Below, one piece after another: positions 26,117 through 35,319 of a stretch of DNA of 64,000 nucleotides. This DNA is from Rhizomicrobium electricum (GTDB taxonomy: Bacteria > Pseudomonadota > Alphaproteobacteria > Micropepsales > Micropepsaceae). Location: NCBI RefSeq assembly GCF_011762045.1, contig NZ_JAASQS010000008.1, positions 62,001 to 126,000 of the forward strand, in the 5' to 3' direction. The stretch's first letter is position 1. Each line of letters opens with the position of its first letter. The notes below the pieces were generated by a model, which saw only the letters and a program-made list of their open reading frames with translations, was not told where the DNA came from and searched no databases. A program made the position numbers and the translations under genes.

Positions 26117-26908
26117 ATGCTTCCGGAAATTCATGCTCTGTGGATCGGTCCGCATTTGCCGGCGCGCGCCGCCGGATGTCTCAGATCGTTCGCGCGGCTA
26201 GGGCACAAAGTGGTGTTGCATACCTATGCCGAACTCGCTGGCGTGCCGGCGGGCGTCGAAACCGCCGACGCAAATCTGGTGCTTACTGCCGATAAGATTT
26301 TTCGCCATACCGGCAACGGGCAGGTTGCGATCTTTGCCGACTGGTTTCGTTACAAGTTGCTATCGCGCCACCGCTGCCTCTGGGTGGATTGCGATGTCTA
26401 CGCCGTGCGGCCGATCGATTTCGATAGCGACACAATCTTCGGTCGCGAAGACGACGAGGTTATCAACATAGCAGTGCTGATGCTGCCGTCCGAAAGCCCG
26501 GTTCTCGCAGGGTTGCTGGCGCTGTTTGAAGGCAAACCCCGGAGACCGGGTAGCCTGAATGCCGGTGCGTGGCTGCGCACGCGGATCAAAGCGATGCTGT
26601 ACGGCGTTCCTTGGGTTGCGACGGCACCATGGGGCATCACCGGTCCCTATGAACTGGCGAGGTTGCTGAAGGTGCATGGCCTTGCGGCACAAGCCCAGCC
26701 ACCGGAGGTGTTCTATCCCGTGCCGTGGTCGTGTCTCGACCTGCTGGAAAAAGCGCAAGTGAATATCGCCGCGCATGTCGGGCCGGAGACGCGCGCGATC
26801 CATCTATGGAACGAAATGACTCGCGGCCGCGGCAATCCTGAACCGGGGAGCCTTTTGGCGCGCGTCGATGCGGAGGGGCTTGGCGGCCCGCCGGCGCTCT
26901 TGGTTTAG
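26117..26908 (+). CDS. GT32-like glycosyltransferase (DXD sugar-transferase family)
   Basis: This 263-residue protein begins IHALWIGPHLPARAAGCLRSF, the W-x-G opening of GT32/Gly_transf_sug proteins, and contains FADWFRYKLLSRHRCLWVDCDVYAV, in which the conserved D-x-x-R and DCD acidic motif bind nucleotide-sugar and metal. It likely adds a sugar to the polysaccharide subunit. ATG 26117 lies 1 bp after the flippase stop; the earlier ATG 26096 is inside the flippase gene. The 3' end overlaps the convergent GT gene by 4 bp. Confidence 0.85.
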   Translation: MLPEIHALWIGPHLPARAAGCLRSFARLGHKVVLHTYAELAGVPAGVETADANLVLTADKIFRHTGNGQVAIFADWFRYKLLSRHRCLWVDCDVYAVRPIDFDSDTIFGREDDEVINIAVLMLPSESPVLAGLLALFEGKPRRPGSLNAGAWLRTRIKAMLYGVPWVATAPWGITGPYELARLLKVHGLAAQAQPPEVFYPVPWSCLDLLEKAQVNIAAHVGPETRAIHLWNEMTRGRGNPEPGSLLARVDAEGLGGPPALLV

Positions 26909-28089
26909 GTCTTCCCGCACAGCCGTCTTAACTGGATCGCCAGATCGTGCGCCAGACTGGCGTAATTGCGCCGGTCGAGGACATAGCGCCGGCCTGCCGC
27001 GCGCATGGATGCGAGCAGGGCTGCATCGTCGAGCAACTGCGCGATCGCTCCGGCATAACCCTCGACCGTCAGCGGCACGCATAATCCGGCGCCGCTCTCG
27101 TTCAGCACCGCTTCGTGGTCGGGCTGGGTGTTGGCCACGACCGCTTTTCCCAATGCCAGATATTCGACCAGCTTGGTCGGTGTACCGACCGAGAAAACCG
27201 GGTCGTTAGGCATGGCGCAAAGGGCAATTTCGACGTCCGCCATCCGCGCGATTGCTGCTTCAGGGGAGACCCAGCCGGTGATGATGACGGCCCCATCGAG
27301 TCTCAAGGCTGCGATCAATTCCCGTAGCCACGGTCGTTCGGCGGTTTCGGTCGAGTCGCCGACGATCTTCAGAACGACATTGCGCCCATCGGAACGAAGT
27401 TTGGCGAGGGCCCGAACCAGTACTTCGACCTGGCGCATGCGATCGAATACGCCCAGATAGCCGATAACGCGCGTCTGACCGGGCGTCGCCTTAGAAAGGT
27501 CGGCGAAGCGTTCGGGGTCGACGCACATCGGCACCGCGGTCATGACGGCCCTCGGAACACCCTGCGCGGCGATATCCTCCAGCATTTTGTCGGACTGAAC
27601 GAAAACCGCGTCGGCGTGCGGCAGCACGAGGCGGTAGGTGAGCCATGCGCCGAACCGGCCACGCAGGACGTGAACGAGGCGGGCGATGCCGTGCCGGCCC
27701 GTGGCCGCGGCGTTCGACCATTCGGCATAAGGAAATGACATCCAGACGAAGAACGGCTTGCCGGCCAGCCGTGCCCGTATCTGGGCCAGAGGGGCGAACA
27801 ACATCTTATCGCGCACCAGAACGGCATCGTATCGCCGCCATGATCGCGCCAACGCCTTCACGTCGGCCCAAAAGGCGGCAAAATGGGTCGCGATACCGCT
27901 CGGCGAGCGCGGTGTCCGGAAAAGCTGCCCCGCAGGCCAGTCGTAGGTCTTGCCTGCTTCGCCCCCTCGGGCGACGAGATCGGAGCCGATGCCTTCACGC
28001 GCGAGGTATTTGCCGAACAGGCAAGTGACGTCCGGGCGATGGGTCGGAAACTCGTCGGAAATGAAATACAGGAGTGTGAGGCGGTCCAT
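26905..28089 (-). CDS. GT4-family glycosyltransferase
   Basis: The 394-residue GT-B enzyme is the only minus-strand gene of the cluster. It starts LTLLYFISDEFPTHRPDVTCLFGKYL, and its donor domain shows VIGYLGVFDRMRQVEVLVRAL, LKIVGDS and FSVGTPTKLVEYLALGKAV with the conserved lysine-glutamate pair of GT4 enzymes. ATG 28089 is chosen: the frame extends to 28278 but would overlap the divergent methyltransferase gene. It converges with the GT32-like gene and diverges from the methyltransferase. Confidence 0.9.
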   Translation of the reverse strand: MDRLTLLYFISDEFPTHRPDVTCLFGKYLAREGIGSDLVARGGEAGKTYDWPAGQLFRTPRSPSGIATHFAAFWADVKALARSWRRYDAVLVRDKMLFAPLAQIRARLAGKPFFVWMSFPYAEWSNAAATGRHGIARLVHVLRGRFGAWLTYRLVLPHADAVFVQSDKMLEDIAAQGVPRAVMTAVPMCVDPERFADLSKATPGQTRVIGYLGVFDRMRQVEVLVRALAKLRSDGRNVVLKIVGDSTETAERPWLRELIAALRLDGAVIITGWVSPEAAIARMADVEIALCAMPNDPVFSVGTPTKLVEYLALGKAVVANTQPDHEAVLNESGAGLCVPLTVEGYAGAIAQLLDDAALLASMRAAGRRYVLDRRNYASLAHDLAIQLRRLCGKT

Positions 28090-28213
28090 GCGATCGAACC
28101 TGGCAAAACCTTGCGACGGTATTCCAACTGACTTGACGTGGAAGGATACTGTATCGTCCCTTCGATACTTAAGTCCAATATTGAGCGCCCGAAATCTCCG
28201 AGGCTTCTTGTCC

Positions 28214-29173
28214 ATGTCCAGTCCCGGCCATTTGGCAGATACGATGGATCCTTGCCCCGGATGTGGCGGTACGACCATCGCCGTTCGGCTTCCGCTTTAC
28301 GACGAACATGGGCGCACGCTTCCGGGTGAAGCGCTGGTTTGTGACGGCTGCGGTATCGCCCGCACGCGCTACACGGTCGATATTCGATCGCTGGAACGGG
28401 AATATGCCAACACGTATTATTCCTACTCGATGGAAGGTTACGATCCTTCGCGTCTGCGCCTGAAGCGGGCCTTTCATAGCTACATTCCCCTGACGATCCG
28501 CCGCACGATCGCGCGACGCTGGCTTACCATGCTGCCTCCGCGCCGTACCGGTGTCGTCCTCGATGTCGGCTGCGGCGCCGGCGCCTCGCTTGATATTTGG
28601 AAAAGTCTCGGTTGGAACACCTACGGCCTCGAAATCGACCAAGGCGCCATTGACGCCTGCCGGACCAAAGGTCATGCCGTATACCGGGCCGGGTCTCCTG
28701 AAGGACAGTTCTCCGAGGCGATGTTCGACTGGATCACGATGGATAACGTCCTCGAGCACCTCGATGATCCGCGCGCGACCTTGCGGGCATTGCGGCCGTT
28801 GCTGAAGCCCGACGGTGTCTTGACCATCTGCGTACCGAACTTCGGTGCCCGCGATGCGGCTCTGCTCGCACCTTACTGGGCCGCGCTCGATTTCCCGCAT
28901 CACCGGTTTCATTTCACGACCAAAGGCCTTCGCCCCCTCTTGGAGGCCTGCGGCTTTGCCATCACCGATCTAGCCTACCAACCGCGTTTTGTCGCCAAGA
29001 GCCTGCTGGTCCATGCAGGACGCCGGGAAAGCGGGCCTGAGTTCGAGGGATTGGCGCGGCGAGTGAAGCGATTGCACTTCCGCAAGCTGGCCGCCTTGGC
29101 GCTGGCGCCAAAAATCTCCGAAGAGGACGGCTTTTTCATCACTCTCGACGTCAGAAGGACGGCGGCCGGATGA
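28214..29173 (+). CDS. Class I SAM-dependent methyltransferase with zinc ribbon (second in cluster)
   Basis: The 319-residue protein has CPGCGG and CDGCG pairs in its first 50 residues (zinc ribbon), then a methyltransferase domain with VVLDVGCGAGASLDIW (SAM-binding motif I), YGLEID (motif II acidic residue) and DWITMDNVLEHLDDP. A late FPHHRFHFTTKGL segment matches methyltransferases of surface-polysaccharide loci. ATG 28214 is used; ATG 28244 directly before CPGCGG is possible. It closes the exopolysaccharide region. Confidence 0.88.
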   Translation: MSSPGHLADTMDPCPGCGGTTIAVRLPLYDEHGRTLPGEALVCDGCGIARTRYTVDIRSLEREYANTYYSYSMEGYDPSRLRLKRAFHSYIPLTIRRTIARRWLTMLPPRRTGVVLDVGCGAGASLDIWKSLGWNTYGLEIDQGAIDACRTKGHAVYRAGSPEGQFSEAMFDWITMDNVLEHLDDPRATLRALRPLLKPDGVLTICVPNFGARDAALLAPYWAALDFPHHRFHFTTKGLRPLLEACGFAITDLAYQPRFVAKSLLVHAGRRESGPEFEGLARRVKRLHFRKLAALALAPKISEEDGFFITLDVRRTAAG

Positions 29174-29179
29174 TCTGCG

Positions 29180-30145
29180 CTAGTTTTTTCCGCTCTGCGC
29201 GGCGTAACGCTGCGCCAGTACGGCGCAAACCATCAGCTGCATTTGATGAAATAGCATCAGCGGCAGGATCATCGGGCCGAGTAAGGCGGGTGGGAATAGC
29301 ACGCCCGCCATGGGCACACCGGAGGCCAGACTCTTTTTCGAACCGCAGAAAACAACCACTGTTTCATCGGCAGTGGACAGTCCCGCCCGGCGTGCCGCAA
29401 AGGTCGTGAATGCCAATGCCGCCGCAAGGATCACTGCGTTGAGCACAAGCGTGAGTGCGAGATCGGAAATGCTGTAACGCGTCCACAGACCTTCGATAAC
29501 AGCGGCGCTGAAGGCGGTATAGACGACAAGAAGAATTGTTCCGCGGTCGACCTTGCCGATTACCGCCTTATGGCGCGCAATGAAGGCGGCCGTGAGTGGT
29601 CGCGACAGATGTCCGACGACAAACGGCAAAAGAAGCTGCAACACGATTGCGCCCAGGGACGATAGTGAAAATCCTCCCGCCGGTCCGCGCAAGAGCAGGA
29701 CGCCGACAGCGACCGGGGTCAGGAAAATTCCCAGGACATTGGAGGCGGAGGCGCTGCACACCGCTGCCGGGACGTTGCCGCGCGCGATGGACGTGAAGGC
29801 AATTGAGGATTGGACCGTCGAGGGCAACAGGCAAAGAAACAAGAGGCCATCGGCAATGACGGGATTGAGCCAGCCATGGCCGGCTACTCGGAGGGCCACG
29901 CCAACCGCGGGGAAGAACAAGAAGGTCGTGCCCAAGGCGAGGAGATGGATGCGCCAAGCCCCGATCCCACTCAGAATTGCCGCTCGCGACAGTCGAGCGC
30001 CGTGCAGGAAAAATAGCAATGCGATGCCGCCATCGGTCACCCCTGCCATAATCGTAGCGAATCGCCCTTGGCACGGCAGCACGCTTGCCAACACCACAGT
30101 GGCGAGCAGACCGGTCAGGAAAGGATCAAGTCGCGGAAATCTCAT
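29180..30145 (-). CDS. Bile acid:sodium symporter (SBF)-family transporter, YfeH-like
   Basis: The 321-residue membrane protein has about nine or ten helices. Family features are LDPFLTGLLATV, GIALLFFLHGARL, LLPSTVQSSIAFTSIARGN (helix with the conserved S/T-rich crossover) and VVFCGSKKSLASGVPMA (the second crossover, SKKSL). This is the YfeH/SBF-like branch; substrates are generally unknown and need not be bile acids. It converges with the methyltransferase gene at a 6-bp gap and its 5' end faces the maltose locus promoter region. Confidence 0.9.
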   Translation of the reverse strand: MRFPRLDPFLTGLLATVVLASVLPCQGRFATIMAGVTDGGIALLFFLHGARLSRAAILSGIGAWRIHLLALGTTFLFFPAVGVALRVAGHGWLNPVIADGLLFLCLLPSTVQSSIAFTSIARGNVPAAVCSASASNVLGIFLTPVAVGVLLLRGPAGGFSLSSLGAIVLQLLLPFVVGHLSRPLTAAFIARHKAVIGKVDRGTILLVVYTAFSAAVIEGLWTRYSISDLALTLVLNAVILAAALAFTTFAARRAGLSTADETVVVFCGSKKSLASGVPMAGVLFPPALLGPMILPLMLFHQMQLMVCAVLAQRYAAQSGKN

Positions 30146-30375
30146 TGCTACCGGTTTCTAGGGGGATCTCGGAGGCTTGGCAAATCAGTCACAACGCGAG
30201 GACGCATGGCGCGGTCACGCGGTGGCGATTCCTCAAAGAGTGCGCCGGCCGACGCAATGTCGGATGATTGCGTTATCATCAAGAACGCGAACGTCCGGAT
30301 ACGTACAAACCACGATGCGCCAGCATGCGCTTTGACGATCCCATTGTGCGGGAGGGCTCTGCAGAACTGCCACAG

Positions 30376-30387
30376 GCATTCGTATTC
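30376..30387 (+). promoter_or_regulatory. LacI-family operator candidate 1
   Basis: GCATTCGTATTC differs by one base from the reverse complement (GCATACGTATTC) of the stronger site 30 bp downstream. The centre-to-centre distance is about three helical turns. Confidence 0.5.
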
Positions 30388-30405
30388 ATGCCACAATGAA
30401 GCCAT

Positions 30406-30417
30406 GAATACGTATGC
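30406..30417 (+). promoter_or_regulatory. LacI-family operator candidate 2
   Basis: GAATACGTATGC is nearly palindromic with a central CG, as is usual for LacI-family sites, and shares the ATACGTATG core with the site upstream of the MFS transporter gene at 41955-41966. Confidence 0.65.
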
Positions 30418-30538
30418 AAGCGGTTGAGAGCCAGATCACTCCGGATAATCCTCCTGCCCGAAACAAGTAGCCGGAAGACCCGGTTACGGAATAAGTCCCG
30501 CCGCGGATTCTGCGAGGGGGATAACTGGGAGGGTTCCA

Positions 30539-33400
30539 ATGACATTGAAGACTTCGCGCTCGGCTGCCATTCGCGCTGGCTTCGGAACGACAGCGACGAG
30601 TTTGGCCGTCCTCGTTCTCGCGACCAGTGGGGCCTTCGCGCAGGACGGTACGGAAGTCGTCACCGTGACGGGCTTCCGCGCTAGCCTCGAGAACACCATC
30701 GCGCTGAAGAAAGAGTCGACACAGATCGTCGAAGCGGTGTCGGCTGAAGACATCGGCAAACTGCCGGATCAGTCGATCGGCGAGGCGATTTCGCGTCTGC
30801 CCGGCATCGCCACGCAGCGGCTCAACGGCCGCGCTCAGGATATTGCGATTCGCGGTCTTTCGGCGGACTTTGCGACGACCCTTCTCAATGGCCGCGAGCA
30901 GGTCTCGACCAATGACAACCGCAGCGTCCAGTTCGACCAGTACCCTGCCGAATTGATGAGCGGCGTGGTGATCTACAAGACCCCTTCCGCCGACCTCGTC
31001 GGTGCCGGCCTATCCGGCACTATCGACATGCGCACCACCCGTCCGCTCGACCACGACGGCATGGTCCTTTCTGTGAACATGCGCGGAGAGGCCAATTCGC
31101 TGGGTGAATTGAATCCTGGCACGGGAAAGTACGGCTGGCGTCTCGGCGGCACCTACATCGACCAGTTTGCCGGCGGCAAGCTCGGCGTGATGGTCGGCGT
31201 GGCGCTGATGGACTCGCTGGTTCCCTACAATCAATATGGCTCGTGGGGCTACCCCACGGGCAATGGCGGCGTGGTTCCGAGCAGCGCTTACGCTGTTGGC
31301 GGCGCGAAGTTCAGCGCTGTAACCGACGACCTGAAGCGCAGTGCAGCGATTGCCACGATTCAGTACAGGCCGAATGAAAACCTCGAAAGCTCTCTTGACC
31401 TGTTCTTTACGCGCTATAAGGACAAATGGCAGCTGTCCCGTGTCGAAGCCCCCTTGTATGCCTGGGGCGGTCAGGATGTGCTTGCGGGCGCGAAGGTCAC
31501 GGACGGGTATCTCACTTCCGGCACGTTCACTCCTGGCGTGAAGCAGGTCGGCCGCGAGGAAGCGGACCGGACGAATAACGATCTGTTCGCGATCGGCTGG
31601 AAAACGACCTACAACCAAGGTCCGTGGACAGCGACGCTCGATGCGGGTTACTCCAGCGCGCAGCGCCATGAACGCTTTCTCGAGGAATATGCCGGCACGG
31701 GCGTCGCGGGATACGGTGATCCTCTTCATCCAGTAGACCCGCCCTATGGCTACTATCCCGGTGCAGGAGCTGTCGATCCGATGTCGTTCACCATCGACGG
31801 CGACAATGTCATGCATGTCACGCCGACGTTGGACTACGGCGATTATGCCAACATGCAGGCGACATCACCCCAATCCTGGAGCGGCCCGGTCCGCAACGTA
31901 CCCATCGGACAAGAGGGCTACCTCAAGTATGACTGGGTCCACGATCACATGTTCACGCTAAAGGGCGAAGTGCAGCGTGATTTGGGCGCGGGCTTCTTCA
32001 AGAATCTCACGCTCGGTCTTTACTACACCAACCGCTCGAAGACGAAGTGGGCAAACGAAAACTATCTTACGACGACCAGCAACGTGAACGCCGTGGCGGC
32101 GTACATGGCGGCTCATGGCGGCAGCGGTGTGGGCTACGTGCAGACAGCCACTTCTATTCCGGACAAATTCCGCACCGGTGTTTCCAGCGGGCTCAGCTAT
32201 TTCGGTATACCTCGTTTTGCCGCCTGGAATCCCGAAGCGCTCTTTAATAGTGGCTTCTACACGCAGAGTGAAAAAACCGGCCCCTGGATCTACACCAAGG
32301 GGTATCAAGTGAACGAAATCGTCTATACCGGCTATGCCAAGGCCGATATCGACACGATGCTTGCCGATCATACGTTAACGGGTAATGTCGGTTTGCAATT
32401 CGTCATGACCCATCAGACGTCGAACGGTTACCGGGTCGACAACACCGGTTCCATCCCGCAGTCTGGTGGAACCGAGTATGGCGAGGTCCTGCCGAGCTTG
32501 AACCTCGCCTTCGAACTCAATGACCGTAGCAAGATCCGTCTTGGCGCTGCGCGCGAACTCGTGCGGGCCCGTATGGACCAGATGGTCTATGTCAATTCTT
32601 ATACCTACACGGCGGCAAACAGATACGCGACCGACCTGGAGCACTCGCCCTGGAGCGGCACGACGGGAAATCCCAAGTTGAAGCCGTGGATCGCGGATGC
32701 CGTGGACGTTTCCTACGAATACTACTTCAGCCGGGATACCTATATGGCGGTGGCCGGCTTCTACAAAAATCTCGAGTCGTACATCTACCAGGATAAGTCG
32801 CTATATGACTTTACGGGTTATGCCTACGACACCACCGTCGTCGATCCGACCCCGCATCTCTGGCAAGGTATCGTTACCCAGGACCGGAACGGAAGCGGCG
32901 GTATGATCACCGGCATGGAGATAAGCGGCGCTCTTTCCGGCGGCATGATCTCCGACTGGCTCGAAGGGTTCGGTGCCACGGCGAACATGTCCTACACCGA
33001 CAGCAGTATTAAGGGCGTTTCGAATTCGGGTCCGGCGACGCCGCTGCCGGGTTTGTCGAAGTTCGTCTACAATGCCACGGTGTACTTCGAACGGAGCGGA
33101 TTCTCGGCGCGGTTGAACTATAATTATCGCTCGAAGTTCTACAGCGAGATAAAGCAGTTCGATAACAGCTACCGCCGGAACGAGTTTAAAGAGCAGGGCT
33201 GGCTGGGTGCACAACTCGGCTACACCTTTGGAGAAGGTGCGATGAACGGATTGTCGATCAACTTGCAGGCCGACAATCTGTTGAACGAGCGGCAGACCCA
33301 GTACCAGTTTGTCAGCGACGTCAACGACTCGCGCCAGGTTCTTGACTGGTGGCGCTATGGCACGACCTATCAGCTCAGTCTCACCTACAAGCTGAACTGA
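30539..33400 (+). CDS. TonB-dependent receptor, probable maltose/maltodextrin uptake (MalA-like)
   Basis: The 953-residue outer-membrane protein has a signal peptide ending near AFAQ, a TonB-box-like EVVTVTGF, a plug domain (about 50-160: IVEAVSAEDIGKLPDQSIGEAISRLPGI, IAIRGLSADFATTLLNGREQ) and a 22-strand-type barrel ending in aromatic-rich YQLSLTYKLN. Its place at the head of amylase, phosphorylase and MFS genes points to maltodextrin import, as in Caulobacter MalA; substrate is inferred. GGGAGGG precedes the ATG. Two operators lie upstream and a strong terminator follows, so the downstream genes may have their own promoter or rely on readthrough. Confidence 0.9.
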   Translation: MTLKTSRSAAIRAGFGTTATSLAVLVLATSGAFAQDGTEVVTVTGFRASLENTIALKKESTQIVEAVSAEDIGKLPDQSIGEAISRLPGIATQRLNGRAQDIAIRGLSADFATTLLNGREQVSTNDNRSVQFDQYPAELMSGVVIYKTPSADLVGAGLSGTIDMRTTRPLDHDGMVLSVNMRGEANSLGELNPGTGKYGWRLGGTYIDQFAGGKLGVMVGVALMDSLVPYNQYGSWGYPTGNGGVVPSSAYAVGGAKFSAVTDDLKRSAAIATIQYRPNENLESSLDLFFTRYKDKWQLSRVEAPLYAWGGQDVLAGAKVTDGYLTSGTFTPGVKQVGREEADRTNNDLFAIGWKTTYNQGPWTATLDAGYSSAQRHERFLEEYAGTGVAGYGDPLHPVDPPYGYYPGAGAVDPMSFTIDGDNVMHVTPTLDYGDYANMQATSPQSWSGPVRNVPIGQEGYLKYDWVHDHMFTLKGEVQRDLGAGFFKNLTLGLYYTNRSKTKWANENYLTTTSNVNAVAAYMAAHGGSGVGYVQTATSIPDKFRTGVSSGLSYFGIPRFAAWNPEALFNSGFYTQSEKTGPWIYTKGYQVNEIVYTGYAKADIDTMLADHTLTGNVGLQFVMTHQTSNGYRVDNTGSIPQSGGTEYGEVLPSLNLAFELNDRSKIRLGAARELVRARMDQMVYVNSYTYTAANRYATDLEHSPWSGTTGNPKLKPWIADAVDVSYEYYFSRDTYMAVAGFYKNLESYIYQDKSLYDFTGYAYDTTVVDPTPHLWQGIVTQDRNGSGGMITGMEISGALSGGMISDWLEGFGATANMSYTDSSIKGVSNSGPATPLPGLSKFVYNATVYFERSGFSARLNYNYRSKFYSEIKQFDNSYRRNEFKEQGWLGAQLGYTFGEGAMNGLSINLQADNLLNERQTQYQFVSDVNDSRQVLDWWRYGTTYQLSLTYKLN

Positions 33401-33416
33401 TCGATGTGACGACGTA

Positions 33417-33455
33417 CCCTCGCCGGACGGAAGTGCCGGCGAGGGCCTCTTTTCA
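33417..33455 (+). terminator. Terminator-like hairpin after the receptor gene
   Basis: A perfect 10-bp stem (CCCTCGCCGG and CCGGCGAGGG) with a short loop is followed by CCTCTTTT. It may attenuate transcription between the receptor gene and the amylase operon or protect the receptor mRNA end. Confidence 0.7.
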
Positions 33456-33492
33456 AGAATATCTAGACATGGCGGCAGCCGGGAGAATGAAA

Positions 33493-35319
33493 ATGCGGAA
33501 CCTCGCGCCGCTGGCGTTTGCCGCGCTCACCGTCACTTCTCTGTCCTACCCCGTCGCCGCGGAGCCGCCTGCGCTTGAGGCTACGCGTGCGCGCCCGGCC
33601 ACGGACGAGGTCATCTATTTCCTTCTGCCCGACCGTTTCGAGAACGGCGACACCGCGAACGATCGCGGTGGGCTCAAGGGCGATCGCCTCAAGACCGGTT
33701 TCGATCCGGCCTCGAAGGGCTTTTATAACGGCGGCGATTTCAAGGGCGTGATGAAGCGCCTGGATTATATCCAATCGCTTGGTGCCACCGCTGTGTGGCT
33801 TGCCCCGGTCTTCAAGAACAAGCCGGTGCAGGGCGATTCCGGCCAGGAATCGGCCGGTTATCACGGCTATTGGATTACGGATTTCACCCACGTCGATCCG
33901 CATTTCGGCACCGATAAAGAGTTCAAGGCGCTGGTCGATGCCGTCCACGCGCGCGGCATGAAGTTCTACATGGACATCGTCCTCAACCACACCGCCGATG
34001 TCATTCAATACAAGGAATGTCCGCGTCAGCTCGACTGTCCGTACCGCTCGCGGGCCGATTATCCCTATGGCCGCGCCGGCGGTGTTCGCGGCGCGCCGAT
34101 CAATGACGGCTTTCTCGGCGATGACGTCCAGACCGAAGCAAACTTCGCACGTCTGACGAATCCTAACTTCGCCTATACGCCCTATGTTCCGAAAGGCGAG
34201 GAACACGCCAAAACACCGGACTGGCTGAACGACCCGATCTATTACCACAATCGCGGTAATTCGACGTTCTCCGGCGAGAGCTCGACGATGGGCGACTTTT
34301 CCGGGCTGGACGATCTGATGACCGAAAATCCGCGCGTCGTGCGCGGGATGGTCGATATCTTCGCCGCCTGGATCGACAAGTATCGCATCGACGGATTCCG
34401 CATCGATACGGAAAAGCACGTCAATTCCGAATTCTGGCGGACCTTCATTCCGGCGATGCAGGAGCGGGCCAAGGCCGACGGAATCCCCAATTTTCACATC
34501 TTCGGCGAAATCGCCATGGATGAACCCGATGTCGCCGAACTGGCGCGTCACACTCGCGAGGATAAGCTCCCGTCGGTGCTCGATTTCGGCTTTGCCAAGG
34601 CCGTCAAGCATGTGATCGCCGGCTCGGCCGGTACAGACCTGCTGGCGCGTGTGTTCGCCGATGACAGTCTTTACGAAGGCGGTGCCGCGGCGGCGCTCAC
34701 ACATCCTACCTTCGTTTCGAACCACGACCAGGGGCGGGTGGCTTGGTTTGCGCGTACCGCATTCCCTCAGGCAAGCGACGACGAGATCCTGAAACGCGTG
34801 ACGCTGGCGCACGCGATGATGTTCACCATGCGCGGCGTTCCCACTATCTATTACGGCGACGAGCAGGGCTTTGCCGGCGTCGGCAACGACATGAGCGCGC
34901 GCGCCGACATGTTTCCGTCCAAGGTCAAGGAATACAACGAAACACCTCTGGTGGGCACCAATCGAACCACGGTGACGTCGAGCTTCACCATGGACCACCC
35001 GATCTATCGCTCCGTCCGGGAGCTTGCCCGTCTGCGTGCAGAGCAACCCGCATTGCGCCACGGTCGACAAATCGTGCGGGCTTATTCCGAGAAACCGGGG
35101 CTGTTTGCCATATCGCGCATCGATCCCGTGACGGGCAGGGAAATCCTGATTGCCTATAATACTTCGGTGCAGCCGGTAGAGGCTCTGGTCGAAGTTGACA
35201 CGAAGTCACGGAAGTTCGCGCCCTTGCACGGAATTTGCGCCTCCACACCGAGCGCGCCGGGCAGTTATCATGTCTCGCTGCAACCCCTCGACTATGTGAT
35301 TTGTTCGGGTACTCCATGA
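33493..35319 (+). CDS. Periplasmic GH13 alpha-amylase-family enzyme
   Basis: The 608-residue glycosidase has a signal peptide (MRNLAPLAFAALTVTSL, then PVAAEP) and a GH13 barrel. Conserved regions include MDIVLNH, GFRIDTEKH with nucleophile D305 and H309, IFGEIAM with acid/base E339, and VSNHDQGR with D412. The last 100 residues form the C-terminal beta domain. It probably cuts maltodextrins brought in by the adjacent receptor. ATG 33493 is chosen because GGGAG lies seven bases upstream; ATG 33487 is too close to that site. The stop overlaps the start of pgmB. Confidence 0.93.
   Translation: MRNLAPLAFAALTVTSLSYPVAAEPPALEATRARPATDEVIYFLLPDRFENGDTANDRGGLKGDRLKTGFDPASKGFYNGGDFKGVMKRLDYIQSLGATAVWLAPVFKNKPVQGDSGQESAGYHGYWITDFTHVDPHFGTDKEFKALVDAVHARGMKFYMDIVLNHTADVIQYKECPRQLDCPYRSRADYPYGRAGGVRGAPINDGFLGDDVQTEANFARLTNPNFAYTPYVPKGEEHAKTPDWLNDPIYYHNRGNSTFSGESSTMGDFSGLDDLMTENPRVVRGMVDIFAAWIDKYRIDGFRIDTEKHVNSEFWRTFIPAMQERAKADGIPNFHIFGEIAMDEPDVAELARHTREDKLPSVLDFGFAKAVKHVIAGSAGTDLLARVFADDSLYEGGAAAALTHPTFVSNHDQGRVAWFARTAFPQASDDEILKRVTLAHAMMFTMRGVPTIYYGDEQGFAGVGNDMSARADMFPSKVKEYNETPLVGTNRTTVTSSFTMDHPIYRSVRELARLRAEQPALRHGRQIVRAYSEKPGLFAISRIDPVTGREILIAYNTSVQPVEALVEVDTKSRKFAPLHGICASTPSAPGSYHVSLQPLDYVICSGTP

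Larger units (their letters stand above)
30146..30538. promoter_or_regulatory. Regulatory region upstream of the maltose receptor gene
   Basis: This 393-bp region has no supported gene. It carries two near-palindromic operator candidates 30 bp apart (30376-30387, 30406-30417) and a weaker ATACGTA core at 30299-30305. A GATAAT at 30444-30449 lies downstream of TTGAGA (30424), with spacing shorter than ideal. A GGGAGGG ribosome binding site precedes the receptor ATG. Confidence 0.6.
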
